Notes: generated by a model not told the origin, from the sequence alone. A stretch of 21,933 bases of DNA from Thermoplasmata archaeon (GCA_030040755.1 JASHTC010000138.1:1-21933); one strand, 5' to 3'; shown: positions 1 to 6,999, numbered from the stretch's first letter. Program-made: numbers and translations.

Positions 1-1
1 C

Positions 2-259
2 CACACCCCGGGCCACACCCCCGGGCATACCGCCTACTATCAGCCGGAGCGCAAGATCCTCTTCTCCGGCGACCTCTTCTTTGGCGAGGGCGAGGCGGCG
101 ATGCTCACGCCGCCCGAATACACCCTGCACACCCCGACGGCCCAGATCTCCGCCCGCCGCATGAGCCAGCTCTCCGTCGATTCGCTGATGAGCTACCACG
201 GGGGCCCCATCCTCCAGAACGGAGGGGCAGCCGTACGCAAGGTGGTGGAGAAGTTCTAA
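2..259 (+). CDS. Metallo-beta-lactamase-fold hydrolase, C-terminal part (5' end outside window)
   Basis: An open frame enters from the left edge and ends at TAA 257-259, giving 85 residues. It begins with the motif HTPGHTPGHTAYY, followed by FSGDLFF. This is the metal-binding His motif plus the later Asp-containing strand (SGDxxF) of the metallo-beta-lactamase fold, as in glyoxalase II-like and related hydrolases. The remainder reads SARRMSQLSVDSLMSYHGGP, matching the usual C-terminal 'H-GGP' segment in which the final metal-ligand His lies. The substrate cannot be told from this fragment because the HxHxDH motif lies upstream of the window. It ends 61 bases before the 3' end of the opposing tRNA gene, so the two are convergent. 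The fold call is secure; the specific function is unknown. Confidence 0.85.
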   Translation, partial: HTPGHTPGHTAYYQPERKILFSGDLFFGEGEAAMLTPPEYTLHTPTAQISARRMSQLSVDSLMSYHGGPILQNGGAAVRKVVEKF

Positions 260-319
260 TCCGTTCGGGATGCCGGGTGCACGTCAGTGGCCCGTCGAGG
301 GAGTGCGCCGGAGCGGCAG

Positions 320-394
320 TGGGACTGGCCAGATTTGAACTGGCGTCTCGGAGTCCCGAACCCCGAAGGATGGACCAAGCTACCCCACAGTCCC
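320..394 (-). tRNA. tRNA-Pro (anticodon CGG)
   Basis: Read on the minus strand, 394 down to 320 folds into a complete cloverleaf. The acceptor arm is GGGACTG/CAGTCCC, seven perfect pairs. The D arm carries GG and the conserved A21. The anticodon stem is CGGGG/CTCCG with one G-T pair and the loop TTCGGGA, giving anticodon CGG, which reads CCG (Pro). The variable loop is AGAC and the T arm GCCAG-TTCAAAT-CTGGC. The discriminator is A at 320. The next bases are not CCA, so the tail must be added by CCA-adding enzyme, as is common in archaea. The segment from the D loop through the anticodon arm strongly resembles archaeal tRNA-Pro. There is no intron. Confidence 0.95.
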
Positions 395-420
395 AGACGA
401 GGGTCGCCCACTCTGCCTCG

Positions 421-430
421 CTATATGAAC
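421..430 (-). promoter_or_regulatory. TATA box for tRNA-Pro
   Basis: On the minus strand the bases read GTTCATATAG, an AT-rich island in otherwise GC-rich sequence. Its centre lies about 31-33 bases upstream of the mature 5' end at 394, where an archaeal TATA box would place transcription start at or just before the tRNA. Confidence 0.6.
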
Positions 431-528
431 GTGCCCCCGGTGGAGGTGCGCGGAGACCCCCCGGCGTGCCGCTTCCCGCCGGGGGCCACCTCTTGAGCGC
501 CCGGCGGTTCCCCCGACGGAGCAGGTAG

Positions 529-972
529 ATGGTCCGGCGGCGAGTGTCGAGCGGGGCCGTGTGGGAGTCGCGCTACGGCTATTCGCGCGCCATACGGGTG
601 GGTCGGCAGGTCGTCGTTGCCGGCACCATCGCGGTCGGGCCGGACGGGGAGGTGCTCGGGAAGGGAGACGCCTATCGGCAGACGGTCGAGGCGTTCCGGA
701 TCGTCGAGCGCGCCCTCGGCGAGCTCGGGGGAAGCGCGGCGGACGTGGTCCGGACGCGCATGTTCGTGACCGATATCTCCCGGGCCGCGGAGTACGGTCG
801 GGCCCACGGGGAGTTCTTCCAGTCGAGCCGGCCCGCCGCGACTATGGTGGAGGTCTCCCGGTTGATCCTGCCGGAGGCGATGGTCGAAGTGGAGGCCGAC
901 GCCGTCCTCCCCGCCCGACGGGGAGGGCGCTCCGCCGGAGCTCGTCCCCCGGTCCCCGCGGAAAGCCTATAG
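529..972 (+). CDS. Rid family (YjgF/YER057c/UK114) protein
   Basis: The 147 residues match the Rid fold: a strand-rich N-terminus with GRQVVVAGTIAVGPDG, the helix QTVEAFRIVERALGELG, the strand VVRTRMFVTDI, and the C-terminal signature VEVSRL...MVEVEADAV. Rid proteins are usually trimers. The RidA subgroup hydrolyses reactive enamine/imine intermediates made by PLP enzymes. Aligning with the E. coli RidA segment PARSCVEV, this protein has PAATMVEV, so the catalytic Arg (E. coli Arg105) is replaced by Ala104. That points to one of the Rid subfamilies without proven deaminase activity (inference). The ATG at 529 is preceded by GGAG about seven bases upstream. The last roughly 18 residues are a Gly/Arg/Pro-rich tail beyond the domain. 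The next gene follows closely on the same strand but seems to have its own promoter. Confidence 0.88.
   Translation: MVRRRVSSGAVWESRYGYSRAIRVGRQVVVAGTIAVGPDGEVLGKGDAYRQTVEAFRIVERALGELGGSAADVVRTRMFVTDISRAAEYGRAHGEFFQSSRPAATMVEVSRLILPEAMVEVEADAVLPARRGGRSAGARPPVPAESL
962..972 (+). promoter_or_regulatory. Putative TATA box for the SRPBCC gene
   Basis: AAAGCCTATAG overlaps the stop codon of the upstream Rid gene. Its centre is about 29-30 bases before the GTG at 997, the spacing expected for a leaderless archaeal transcript starting at that GTG. No clear Shine-Dalgarno sequence precedes the GTG, which supports leaderless initiation. Confidence 0.5.
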
Positions 973-996
973 TCCCGGACGCCCGAGCGGCAGACC

Positions 997-1452
997 GTGG
1001 ACGATAGCCTCGACCCCATCCTGATCCAGGTCACCGTGCCCCTGCCCATCCCGATGATCTACGCCGCGTTCACCGACGGGGCCCAGCTCTCCGGATGGCT
1101 CTGCGACACCGCGGAGGTCGAGCCCCGGGTGGGAGGCGTCTACCGGCTCGGCTGGAAGGCGCCGGTGGCCTTCGAGAGCCGGGGGCAGATCCGGGCGATG
1201 ACTCCCGACCTGGACATCGGGTTCACGTGGCAGGCGCCGCCGGCCTTCGACGCCCTCATGAACCAGCCCGCCCCGAAGACCCAGGTCTACGTCCGTCTCC
1301 AGGAGTCCCCCGAGGGGATCGACATCACGCTCGAGCACGCCGGATGGGGGAGCGGGGAGGCCTGGGAGGAGGCGCGCTCCTGGCACTTCCACCTCTGGGA
1401 CGACCGCCTCCACCAGCTGAAGGACTACCTGCTCAAGGCGGCCTACGGCTGA
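997..1452 (+). CDS. SRPBCC / AHSA1-like domain protein
   Basis: This 151-residue protein has the START/Bet v1-like pattern of the activator-of-Hsp90-ATPase-homologue (AHSA1/CalC) group. It opens with a strand and PIPMIYAAFTDGAQLSGWLC (the xxxxAFTDPxxLxxWx signature). EVEPRVGGVYRLGW follows, then strands ending in GFTWQAP and a long final helix, WHFHLWDDRLHQLKDYLLKA. Such proteins form a single domain with a hydrophobic cavity; ligands and roles vary and cannot be inferred here. The start is GTG 997, chosen because the homology begins soon after and a TATA-like box lies at leaderless distance. Its 3' end overlaps the converging minus-strand zinc protein gene by ten bases. Confidence 0.83.
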   Translation: MDDSLDPILIQVTVPLPIPMIYAAFTDGAQLSGWLCDTAEVEPRVGGVYRLGWKAPVAFESRGQIRAMTPDLDIGFTWQAPPAFDALMNQPAPKTQVYVRLQESPEGIDITLEHAGWGSGEAWEEARSWHFHLWDDRLHQLKDYLLKAAYG

Positions 1453-1721
1453 GCGGGGCGGCTCGGCTCCGGCGCGCCGGGCGCGAACTTCCGGCACGCG
1501 CTCTCCCCGCAAATGGCGCACGGGCCCGTGGGGTCGAGACGGAAGTTGCCCGAGGCACCCGCCGGCACGACGACCATGTGGTCGGTGGGGAAGTGTCCGC
1601 AACGGCAGCGGTGCCGGTTCGCGGGCGATGGCTCGGGCGCTCCCGTCGCCCGCGGGGTCATCGGGTCCCCCCGGGGCGCCGGGCCCCTATAGGGTTGCTG
1701 CGCGGGGCGCGCCGTCGTCAT
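1443..1721 (-). CDS. Small Cys/His-rich (zinc-type) protein
   Basis: This 92-residue protein has a low-complexity Pro/Ala-rich N-terminus and a compact metal-site pattern: C39, C41, H43 and H48 in RCRCGHFPTDHM, then C68, C71 and C76 in GPCAICGESACRKF. Together these could bind one zinc, perhaps two, as in the small CxCGH...CxxCG proteins found in archaea and actinobacteria. The function is unknown. The ATG (1721-1719) overlaps the TGA of elp3 as ATGA, so it is probably translationally coupled to elp3 as the last gene of the minus-strand operon. An alternative start is Met21 (ATG ending at 1661), preceded by a G-rich stretch; all metal ligands lie after it. The stop TAG lies inside the 3' end of the convergent SRPBCC gene. 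Confidence 0.68.
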   Translation of the reverse strand: MTTARPAQQPYRGPAPRGDPMTPRATGAPEPSPANRHRCRCGHFPTDHMVVVPAGASGNFRLDPTGPCAICGESACRKFAPGAPEPSRPAQP

Positions 1722-3271
1722 CCGCCGACCTCCCCCGAGTGCAGTGGCTTCGACAGGTGCGGTCCCTCGGCCCGGTAGCCGAGCCGCCGGTAGTACTCGC
1801 GGGTCCCCACGGCGCTAGTCACGAAGAGACGGTCGAAGCCGGCGGCGCGTGCGGCGCGTTCGGCCCGCGCGAGCAGGGCCCGGCCGAAGCCGCGGTGCTG
1901 GTATTCGGCCGCGCCGCCCCCCCCGGCCCCGACCGGAACCTCGCGACCCAGGACCTTCAGCTCTCGGATGACCGGCGCCGCGAGCCCCTCGGGTGTCCGG
2001 TCGGAGGGGAAGCGAAGCCGCAGGAATCCGGCGACCGTGTCGGTCACGGGCTCCTCGAAGGAGAGGAACAGCTCGCGGCCCTCCGAGGCGACGTAGTCGG
2101 TCTCGAACGGACGGAACGCCTCGGGGGGCGGACAGGCGCGGCGTCCCGCCTCCCGGCACCGGAGGCAGCGGCACGCCCGGCCCTCCGCGGCCAGCCGGGC
2201 GAGGGCCAGCTCCCGTACGTTGCTCGTCCGGACCCCATCCGCGATCAGTCGGGAGGGGATGTCCCGCTGGATCCGCTGGATGCGAACCCACGGAGGAAGG
2301 GAGGCCTTCATCCGGGCGAGCAGGTCCGCGGCGGTCGGGGTGTCGTACGGCCGGTACCGCCCGGCCTTCCAGTCCTCGAAGAGCGGCGTCCCGGGGAGCA
2401 CGAGGGTCGGGTAGATCTTGAGGAAATCCGGACGGAACGCCGGCTCGTCGAACAGCCGGTGGAAGTCCGACAGGTCTCGGTCCGGGTCCATCCCCGGCAG
2501 CCCGAGCATCAGATGGTATCCGACCTTGAGCCCCCGGTCCCGGGTCTCCCGGCTCGCCCGGGCTACGTCCCCGACCCCGTGCGCCCGGCCGACGGCTTCG
2601 AGTACGTCGTCATGGAGGCATTCCACCCCCACCTCCACGCGGGTGACCCCCGCGTCGAGCAGGAACGGGAGAACGCGTCCGTCGCACCAATCCGGCCGCG
2701 TCTCCACCGTGAGGCCGGCCATCCGACGCGCGGAGCGTTCGTTCGTCCGGATCGCCGCCGCCAGGTCGGCGGAGGGCGACCCGTTCAGGCCGTCGTAGAT
2801 TCCCCGGAGGACGCCCTCCTGGAAGGAGCGGGGGCGGGCGGGGAACGTACCGCCCATCACGATGACCTCCACCTTGCTGGTCGGGTGCCCGATCGCCTCC
2901 AGGGTCTCGAGCCGATGGCGCGTGATCGCCTCCGCGTCCCAGTGGAACTGCGCCCCCCGCAGGGCGCTCGGCTCCTCGCCCGTGTAGCTCTGGGGGCTCG
3001 AATTCTCCACCCCGCCGGGGCAGTAGGTGCACCGGCCGTGGGGGCAGCGGGACGGGGCGGTCATCACCGCCACCACCGCCACGCCCGAGAGCGTGCGCGA
3101 CGGTCGGCGCCGGATCGCGCCGGCATAGCGCGCCCTCTCCTCCGGCGGCAAGGACCGAAGCCAGTCGACGTTCGTCGGCAGCGGCCCCCGGCCGGCCGCC
3201 CGCACGGCGTCGAGCTTGGTCCGGTGGATCTCCTCGGGCGTCGGAGCGGCCGCGGGGCTCACGGAAGCCAT
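1718..3271 (-). CDS. elp3: Elp3: tRNA uridine(34) 5-carboxymethylaminomethyl synthase (radical SAM / acetyltransferase)
   Basis: The 517 residues match the usual archaeal Elp3 length and order. A radical SAM cluster motif CPHGRCTYCPGG supplies C76, C81 and C84 (CX4CX2C). It is followed by SYTGEEP, VIVMGGTFP, TRVEVGVECLHDDVLE and DFLKIYPTLVLPGTPLFEDW. The GNAT domain occupies the last 130 or so residues, with RELKVLGREVPVG, YQHRGFGRALLARAE and TREYYRRLGY. Elp3 adds a carboxymethyl-type group to C5 of the tRNA wobble uridine using acetyl-CoA and SAM. Archaea carry it without the other Elongator subunits, as here. Start ATG 3271 lies 13 bases inside the end of the upstream fni gene, with GGGAG about nine bases before it, so translation is probably coupled. 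It sits third after the two mevalonate-pathway genes, an unusual partner for tRNA modification. Confidence 0.96.
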   Translation of the reverse strand: MASVSPAAAPTPEEIHRTKLDAVRAAGRGPLPTNVDWLRSLPPEERARYAGAIRRRPSRTLSGVAVVAVMTAPSRCPHGRCTYCPGGVENSSPQSYTGEEPSALRGAQFHWDAEAITRHRLETLEAIGHPTSKVEVIVMGGTFPARPRSFQEGVLRGIYDGLNGSPSADLAAAIRTNERSARRMAGLTVETRPDWCDGRVLPFLLDAGVTRVEVGVECLHDDVLEAVGRAHGVGDVARASRETRDRGLKVGYHLMLGLPGMDPDRDLSDFHRLFDEPAFRPDFLKIYPTLVLPGTPLFEDWKAGRYRPYDTPTAADLLARMKASLPPWVRIQRIQRDIPSRLIADGVRTSNVRELALARLAAEGRACRCLRCREAGRRACPPPEAFRPFETDYVASEGRELFLSFEEPVTDTVAGFLRLRFPSDRTPEGLAAPVIRELKVLGREVPVGAGGGGAAEYQHRGFGRALLARAERAARAAGFDRLFVTSAVGTREYYRRLGYRAEGPHLSKPLHSGEVGG

Positions 3272-4362
3272 TGGCGGCTCTCTCCCGTGATCACGCGGGG
3301 GGCGCGCTGCAGCTCGGCGACCGTCCGAGAGCCCGTGAGGAACATGGCGACCCGGAGCTCGTAGACCAGATGCTCGAGCTCCCGTCGGGTCGGGTCGTAC
3401 CCCTCGGAGGCCGCCCGGAGCACGCCGCCCGCGGTCCCGGCGGCGGAGGCGCCGAGCGCGATCGCCCGGGCGACATCCAGTCCGGAGCGGACCCCGCCGC
3501 TTGCGATCACCGGGAGGCCCAGCGGGACCAGCTGCACCACCGAGACCGGGGAGGGGATCCCCCAGTCCCAGAACGTCTTGCCCACCCGCGCTTCCCGGAC
3601 CGCGCCCTGCTCCAGCGCCCGGTAATGCTCGACGGCGGCGAACGAGGTGCCTCCCGTGCCGCTCACGTCGAAGGCGCGCACCTGGCGGTCGCGCAGCTCC
3701 TCGGCGACCTCGCGGGAGATCCCCGCGCCGGTCTCCTTGACCAGGACCGGGAACTCGGCGGCGAGCGCCCCGATCCGGTCGAGGACGCCTCGGGCCCGGC
3801 GGTCCCCCTCGGGCTGGACCATCTCCTGCAGGAAGTTGAGGTGGATTGCGAGCACGTCCGCGTGGATCAGGTCGAGCGCCCGTCGGACCTCGTCCGCTCC
3901 GATCACCGGGTCGCCCGGGTGCTGCGGGATGATCTGAGGGGCCCCGATGTTCGCGAACTTGAGCGGAACGGGGTACTGGGCAACGATCGAGTAGCTCTCC
4001 GGGTACTGGCCCTTCACGACCCCGGCCCGCTCGCTCCCGACGCCCATGGCGACCCCGACCTCGGCGGCGGCGCGCGCGAGGTTCCCGTTGATCTTCTTGG
4101 CGCCGGGGAATCCCCCGGTCATCCCCGTGATGACGATGGGTGCGGCCAGCCGGTGGCCGAGGAGCGTGGTGGAGGGGTCGACCTCGTCGAAATCGATGTT
4201 GGGCAGCGCGCGGTGGACGAGCTGGACGTCGTCCCAGTACCGGTATCGTCCCTCGACCTTCTGACCGAGCACGACCTTGACGTGCTCCGCCTTTCGGTGG
4301 CTCAGGTCAATCCCCGAGGCGTCCGGTGGGGTCGCGGGGTTGTCCGTGGGCCCAGCTCCCAT
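3259..4362 (-). CDS. fni: Type 2 isopentenyl-diphosphate delta-isomerase (FMN-dependent)
   Basis: From the chosen start this is 367 residues, the usual size for Fni/IDI-2. Family marks are SHRKAEHVKVVL near the N-terminus, PIVITGMTGG, LARAAAEVGVAMGVGSERA, FANIGAPQ, HLNFLQEMVQPEGDR, VKETGAGIS, DVSGTGGTSFAAVEHYR and the phosphate-binding VIASGGVRSGLDVARAIALGA of the TIM barrel. The enzyme interconverts IPP and DMAPP with reduced FMN and NADPH. The frame stays open to an ATG at 4437, but the residues before Met 4362 do not look conserved. Starting at 4362 puts a GGGGGG stretch about nine bases upstream and reduces overlap with ipk to 56 bases. With ipk upstream it forms the last steps of the archaeal mevalonate route. 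Confidence 0.95.
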   Translation of the reverse strand: MGAGPTDNPATPPDASGIDLSHRKAEHVKVVLGQKVEGRYRYWDDVQLVHRALPNIDFDEVDPSTTLLGHRLAAPIVITGMTGGFPGAKKINGNLARAAAEVGVAMGVGSERAGVVKGQYPESYSIVAQYPVPLKFANIGAPQIIPQHPGDPVIGADEVRRALDLIHADVLAIHLNFLQEMVQPEGDRRARGVLDRIGALAAEFPVLVKETGAGISREVAEELRDRQVRAFDVSGTGGTSFAAVEHYRALEQGAVREARVGKTFWDWGIPSPVSVVQLVPLGLPVIASGGVRSGLDVARAIALGASAAGTAGGVLRAASEGYDPTRRELEHLVYELRVAMFLTGSRTVAELQRAPRVITGESRQWLP

Positions 4363-5146
4363 AGACGAATTCCCCCCGCACGGCGCGCGAGAGTTCTCCA
4401 TCTTTGAGTCCGCTAATAAGACCTGCGTCCACCCCACCGCGCGCGATAGCGAGCATCGCTTCGACCTTCCCGCGGATCCCGCCGGTCACGTCGGGGCCGG
4501 TTCCTCGAGGCCGCAGCCCGTCGAGGGTCGCCGGGGTGACGTCCGGTACGACCCGCGGGCGTCCGGAGCTTCCGCCCGCCAGCACCCCCGGCACGTCGCT
4601 CACGAAGACGACCCGCTCCGCCCGGAGGTCGGCGGCGAGCGCGACCGCGATCGTGTCCGCGCTCAGGATCGACCACCCCCAGGCCGCGTCGGGCACGACG
4701 TCGCCGAACGAGACGGGAGCGTGGCCGGAGCTGAGGAGGGTCGTGAACGGACCGGGGTCGAGTAGCTCCAGCCGGCCCGCCCGATTCATGGCGTGGGTGG
4801 ACGGAGGCAGGGAACCGACCGACAGGCCGGCGCGCACGAGCTCCCGGAGGACGGTGACGTGCAGCCGACGAACCTCCGCGGCGACGATCGACGCACCCCG
4901 GGCTCGGTGGGCCGGCGCGACTCCCGGCTCCGGCGGAACGGCGAGCCCGAACTTCCGGGCCCCCGGATGCCCGAACGAGCCGGCCCCATGCAGGATCACG
5001 AGCGGGACGCCGGCGACCGTCCCCAGCTCCTCGCAGAGGCGACGCAGGACCTTCGGGCGCAGGTGCTCGGTCTCCCGCTTCCGGGTGATGACGCTCCCTC
5101 CGAGCTTGACGATCACCGGCCCGCGGGTCCCCGGGGCCGCCGACAT
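4307..5146 (-). CDS. ipk: Isopentenyl phosphate kinase
   Basis: This is an amino-acid-kinase-fold protein of 279 residues. VIVKLGGSVIT at the N-terminus holds the ATP-site Lys14 and GGS loop. HGAGSFGHPGARKFGL follows, containing His60, which occupies the place of the catalytic His of archaeal isopentenyl phosphate kinases. Later come FGDVV, the LSADTIAVALAADLRAERVVFVSDVPGVL block and the GGIRGKVEAMLAIARGG segment near the end. It phosphorylates isopentenyl phosphate to IPP with ATP in the alternative archaeal mevalonate pathway. The start ATG 5146 lies 14 bases after the upstream small membrane gene. About 15 C-terminal residues after EFVYGSW run past the usual end of the fold and overlap the fni start, so the tail may be variable. 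Confidence 0.95.
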   Translation of the reverse strand: MSAAPGTRGPVIVKLGGSVITRKRETEHLRPKVLRRLCEELGTVAGVPLVILHGAGSFGHPGARKFGLAVPPEPGVAPAHRARGASIVAAEVRRLHVTVLRELVRAGLSVGSLPPSTHAMNRAGRLELLDPGPFTTLLSSGHAPVSFGDVVPDAAWGWSILSADTIAVALAADLRAERVVFVSDVPGVLAGGSSGRPRVVPDVTPATLDGLRPRGTGPDVTGGIRGKVEAMLAIARGGVDAGLISGLKDGELSRAVRGEFVYGSWAHGQPRDPTGRLGD

Positions 5147-5159
5147 CGCCTGCCCGCGA

Positions 5160-5384
5160 CTAGGCGCGGTCCGCGCCGGCCCGGGGGTGGAAGAGCATCA
5201 GGCAACCCGCCAGGGTGAGCAGGGTGCCGGGGAGGAGCTCCACGCTGAGGTAGTAGAGCATGTAGGCGGTGACCGTCAGGCCCGCGCCGATGAGGAGACC
5301 GGCCAGGATCACCCACGGAATCGAGATCGGGCCCCCCGGGTGCTTGGCATGGGCTCCGTGCGACGCCGCCCCGTAGCCGGACAC
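5160..5384 (-). CDS. Small two-helix membrane protein
   Basis: This 74-residue protein starts at GTG 5384. The N-terminal 20 residues are polar and His/Gly-rich (HGAHAKHPGG). Two hydrophobic stretches follow at about residues 22-46 (IPWVILAGLLIGAGLTVTAYM...) and 50-66 (LLPGTLLTLAGCLMLF). These are most simply read as two membrane helices joined by a short loop, with a short basic tail. I do not recognise the family. It is the first gene of the minus-strand ipk-fni-elp3 run and ends 14 bases before ipk, so cotranscription is very likely. A role in lipid or isoprenoid metabolism is only a guess from position. A weak TATA-like stretch lies at leaderless distance before the GTG. Confidence 0.7.
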   Translation of the reverse strand: MSGYGAASHGAHAKHPGGPISIPWVILAGLLIGAGLTVTAYMLYYLSVELLPGTLLTLAGCLMLFHPRAGADRA

Positions 5385-5405
5385 TGCTTGCGGCGAGGAG
5401 ACTCC

Positions 5406-5417
5406 CCTTCAAATGGG
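5406..5417 (-). promoter_or_regulatory. Weak TATA-like element for the membrane protein-ipk-fni-elp3 operon
   Basis: On the minus strand this reads CCCATTTGAAGG, the most AT-rich stretch just upstream of the operon. Its centre is about 28 bases before the GTG at 5384, which would give a leaderless mRNA. The match to an archaeal TATA box is poor, so this rests mainly on position. Confidence 0.3.
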
Positions 5418-5431
5418 TTCGGTCCGAGCCC

Positions 5432-5514
5432 CGCGGAGGGCTCCGCGCGTCCGGAAACGTCGCGCGACGTCAACCGCCGAAAAAACCTGGCAAAGGTAGA
5501 TATGGGCCCCCCCC
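5432..5514. other. Dyad-rich, A-tract intergenic region beside orc1; candidate origin or operator
   Basis: Between the divergent membrane-protein operon and orc1 lies an inverted repeat with 7-base arms at 5432-5438 and 5441-5447. A perfect 14-base palindrome, ACGTCGCGCGACGT, follows at 5457-5470. Then comes A6 at 5480-5485, AGATATGG at 5498-5505 and an eight-C run at 5507-5514. Many archaeal replication origins sit beside orc1/cdc6, and their origin recognition boxes combine a dyad with a G-tract. GGAAACG at 5453-5459 resembles part of the ORB core, but I cannot see a full ORB element. The region may equally be an operator and promoter for the two divergent genes. Confidence 0.35.
5496..5507 (+). 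promoter_or_regulatory. Putative TATA box for orc1/cdc6
   Basis: GGTAGATATGGG is the only TATA-like sequence before the orc1 GTG at 5552, and an A-rich stretch lies about 15 bases upstream of it. It would start transcription near 5528, leaving a leader of roughly two dozen bases. Confidence 0.4.
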
Positions 5515-5551
5515 TTGCGACTGCCGCCCGAGGCCCGGGCAGGCATCGACG

Positions 5552-6985
5552 GTGTCACCTGCTCCTGACAGTCGGTCCATCGACGTCTCGGACCGGAAGG
5601 ACCCAGCCCCCTTACCCTCGACGGCGGTCGCCCCCGTCAACGACCGCCCGGCCGGCGGAGGTCCGGCGACCGCTCCCGTGCTCGGGAGCACCGCCCCTCC
5701 GCCGACCCCCCCGTCGACCGCGGGCGAATTCCTGGATTCGATCCTCGAGACCAAGAGCGAGCTCTACCGAGGGAGCCGTGACGTGCTGCGCGACGGCCAC
5801 GTCCCGAGCCGGCTGCCCCACCGGGAGCAGCAGATCCGTCAGGTGGCGGAGATCCTCGCCCCCGCGCTCCGAGGGGACGTCCCGTCGAACGTATTGATCT
5901 ACGGTAAGATCGGCACCGGGAAGACCGCGGTCGTCGCCCAGGTCCGTCAGGACATCCTGCGGCGGACCGAGCTGGCGAGTCACATCACGTTCATCTACAT
6001 CAACTGCGGGAACATCGACACGCCGTACAGCCTGCTGCAGAACATCGGCAACCCGTTCGCGAAATCGGAGTCCGACCGGATCCCGACCGGCTGGTCGCTC
6101 GACCGGGTCCAGGCCGCGATGCGGCGACTCATGGACTCCCGGGGCGGCACCGTGATCCTGGTCCTGGACGAGATCGACCGGCTCGTGGCCCGCTCCGGTG
6201 ACAGCGTCCTCTACACCCTGAGCCAGCTCAACACCGAGCTCGAGCAGGCCCGCCTGGTCCTGGTCGGCATCTCGAACGACCTCAAGTTCACGAACCACCT
6301 GGACGCGCGGGTGCGGAGCCGCCTCAACGAGGAGAAGATCCTCTTCCCGCCCTACGACGCGCTCCAGCTCCAGGACATCCTGCGGGACCGGGCCAAGGAG
6401 GCGTTCCGGGAGGGCGTGGTCGACCCGGGGGTGGTCGACCGGTGCGCCGCTTACGCGGCCTTGGAGAACGGGGACGCCCGACGCGCGCTCGCCCTCCTCC
6501 GCCTCGCGGCCGAGATGGCCGAGCGGGACCGGGCCAAGCGGATCACGCCGGACCACGTGGTGAAGGCGAAGAACCGACTCGAGCAGGACATCATCCTCGA
6601 CTGCTGCCGCACCCTGCCTCCCCACTGCAAGGTCCTCCTCTATGCCATCCTGCAGGCTTGCGAGCGCCGGCGCAATGGCGTGCTCACCGGAGAGGTGTAC
6701 GACGCCTACCGCCGCTTGGCCGAGCGGCTCGGCCTCCAGCCGCTGCACGCGCGCTCGATCTCGAACTACGTCTCCGAGCTCGAGTCCCTCGGGCTCATCC
6801 GGGCGACGATCGTATCGCGTGGGCGCGGAGGCCGCACGCGGGAGATCCTCGTGGACGTCCCAATCTCGGACACCATGCCGGCGCTCGAGGAGGACCCGCT
6901 CATCGCGCCGGTCGGCCGTCCGCGCTCCCGGGGCCAACTCCTGCTCACCAACTTCGACAACCCGGGCCGCACCGGGCCCTTCTAG
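5552..6985 (+). CDS. orc1/cdc6: Orc1/Cdc6-family replication initiator (AAA+ ATPase)
   Basis: The 477-residue protein has a Pro/Ala-rich N-terminal extension of about 58 residues, then the Cdc6 entry segment SRLPHREQQIRQVAEIL. Walker A is GKIGTGKT (118-125), Walker B VILVLDEID (201-209), sensor 1 near VGISND (238-243), with an Arg-containing DARVRSRL (251-258) as expected for the arginine finger/box VII region. GDARRALALLRLAAEMAE (sensor 2) and a C-terminal winged-helix domain follow. It binds origin DNA and helps load the MCM helicase. The family is usually near 400 residues; the surplus is the disordered N-terminus. GTG 5552 was taken because there is no other good start before the conserved core. 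Its stop lies 14 bases from that of the converging gene. Confidence 0.94.
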   Translation: MSPAPDSRSIDVSDRKDPAPLPSTAVAPVNDRPAGGGPATAPVLGSTAPPPTPPSTAGEFLDSILETKSELYRGSRDVLRDGHVPSRLPHREQQIRQVAEILAPALRGDVPSNVLIYGKIGTGKTAVVAQVRQDILRRTELASHITFIYINCGNIDTPYSLLQNIGNPFAKSESDRIPTGWSLDRVQAAMRRLMDSRGGTVILVLDEIDRLVARSGDSVLYTLSQLNTELEQARLVLVGISNDLKFTNHLDARVRSRLNEEKILFPPYDALQLQDILRDRAKEAFREGVVDPGVVDRCAAYAALENGDARRALALLRLAAEMAERDRAKRITPDHVVKAKNRLEQDIILDCCRTLPPHCKVLLYAILQACERRRNGVLTGEVYDAYRRLAERLGLQPLHARSISNYVSELESLGLIRATIVSRGRGGRTREILVDVPISDTMPALEEDPLIAPVGRPRSRGQLLLTNFDNPGRTGPF

Positions 6986-6999
6986 GGCGCGCCCCCGGC

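Noticed and set aside
260..319. Possible transcription terminator between the hydrolase gene and tRNA-Pro
   Set aside because: No T-tract on either strand and no convincing hairpin.
433..492. Inverted repeats GCCCCCGG/CCGGGGGC and GGAGGTG/CACCTC before the Rid gene
   Set aside because: The arms are ordered so that both stems cannot form together as one hairpin, and the sequence is plain GC-rich. I could not separate it from chance, so no riboswitch or terminator is called.
1628..3364. Long plus-strand open frame opposite elp3
   Set aside because: Elp3 on the other strand has every family motif. The opposite frame has none and spans unrelated gene boundaries.
4363..4437. Upstream in-frame ATG of fni at 4437
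   Set aside because: It would increase the overlap with ipk to 131 bases and add residues unlike any Fni N-terminus; the ATG at 4362 has a G-rich ribosome site.
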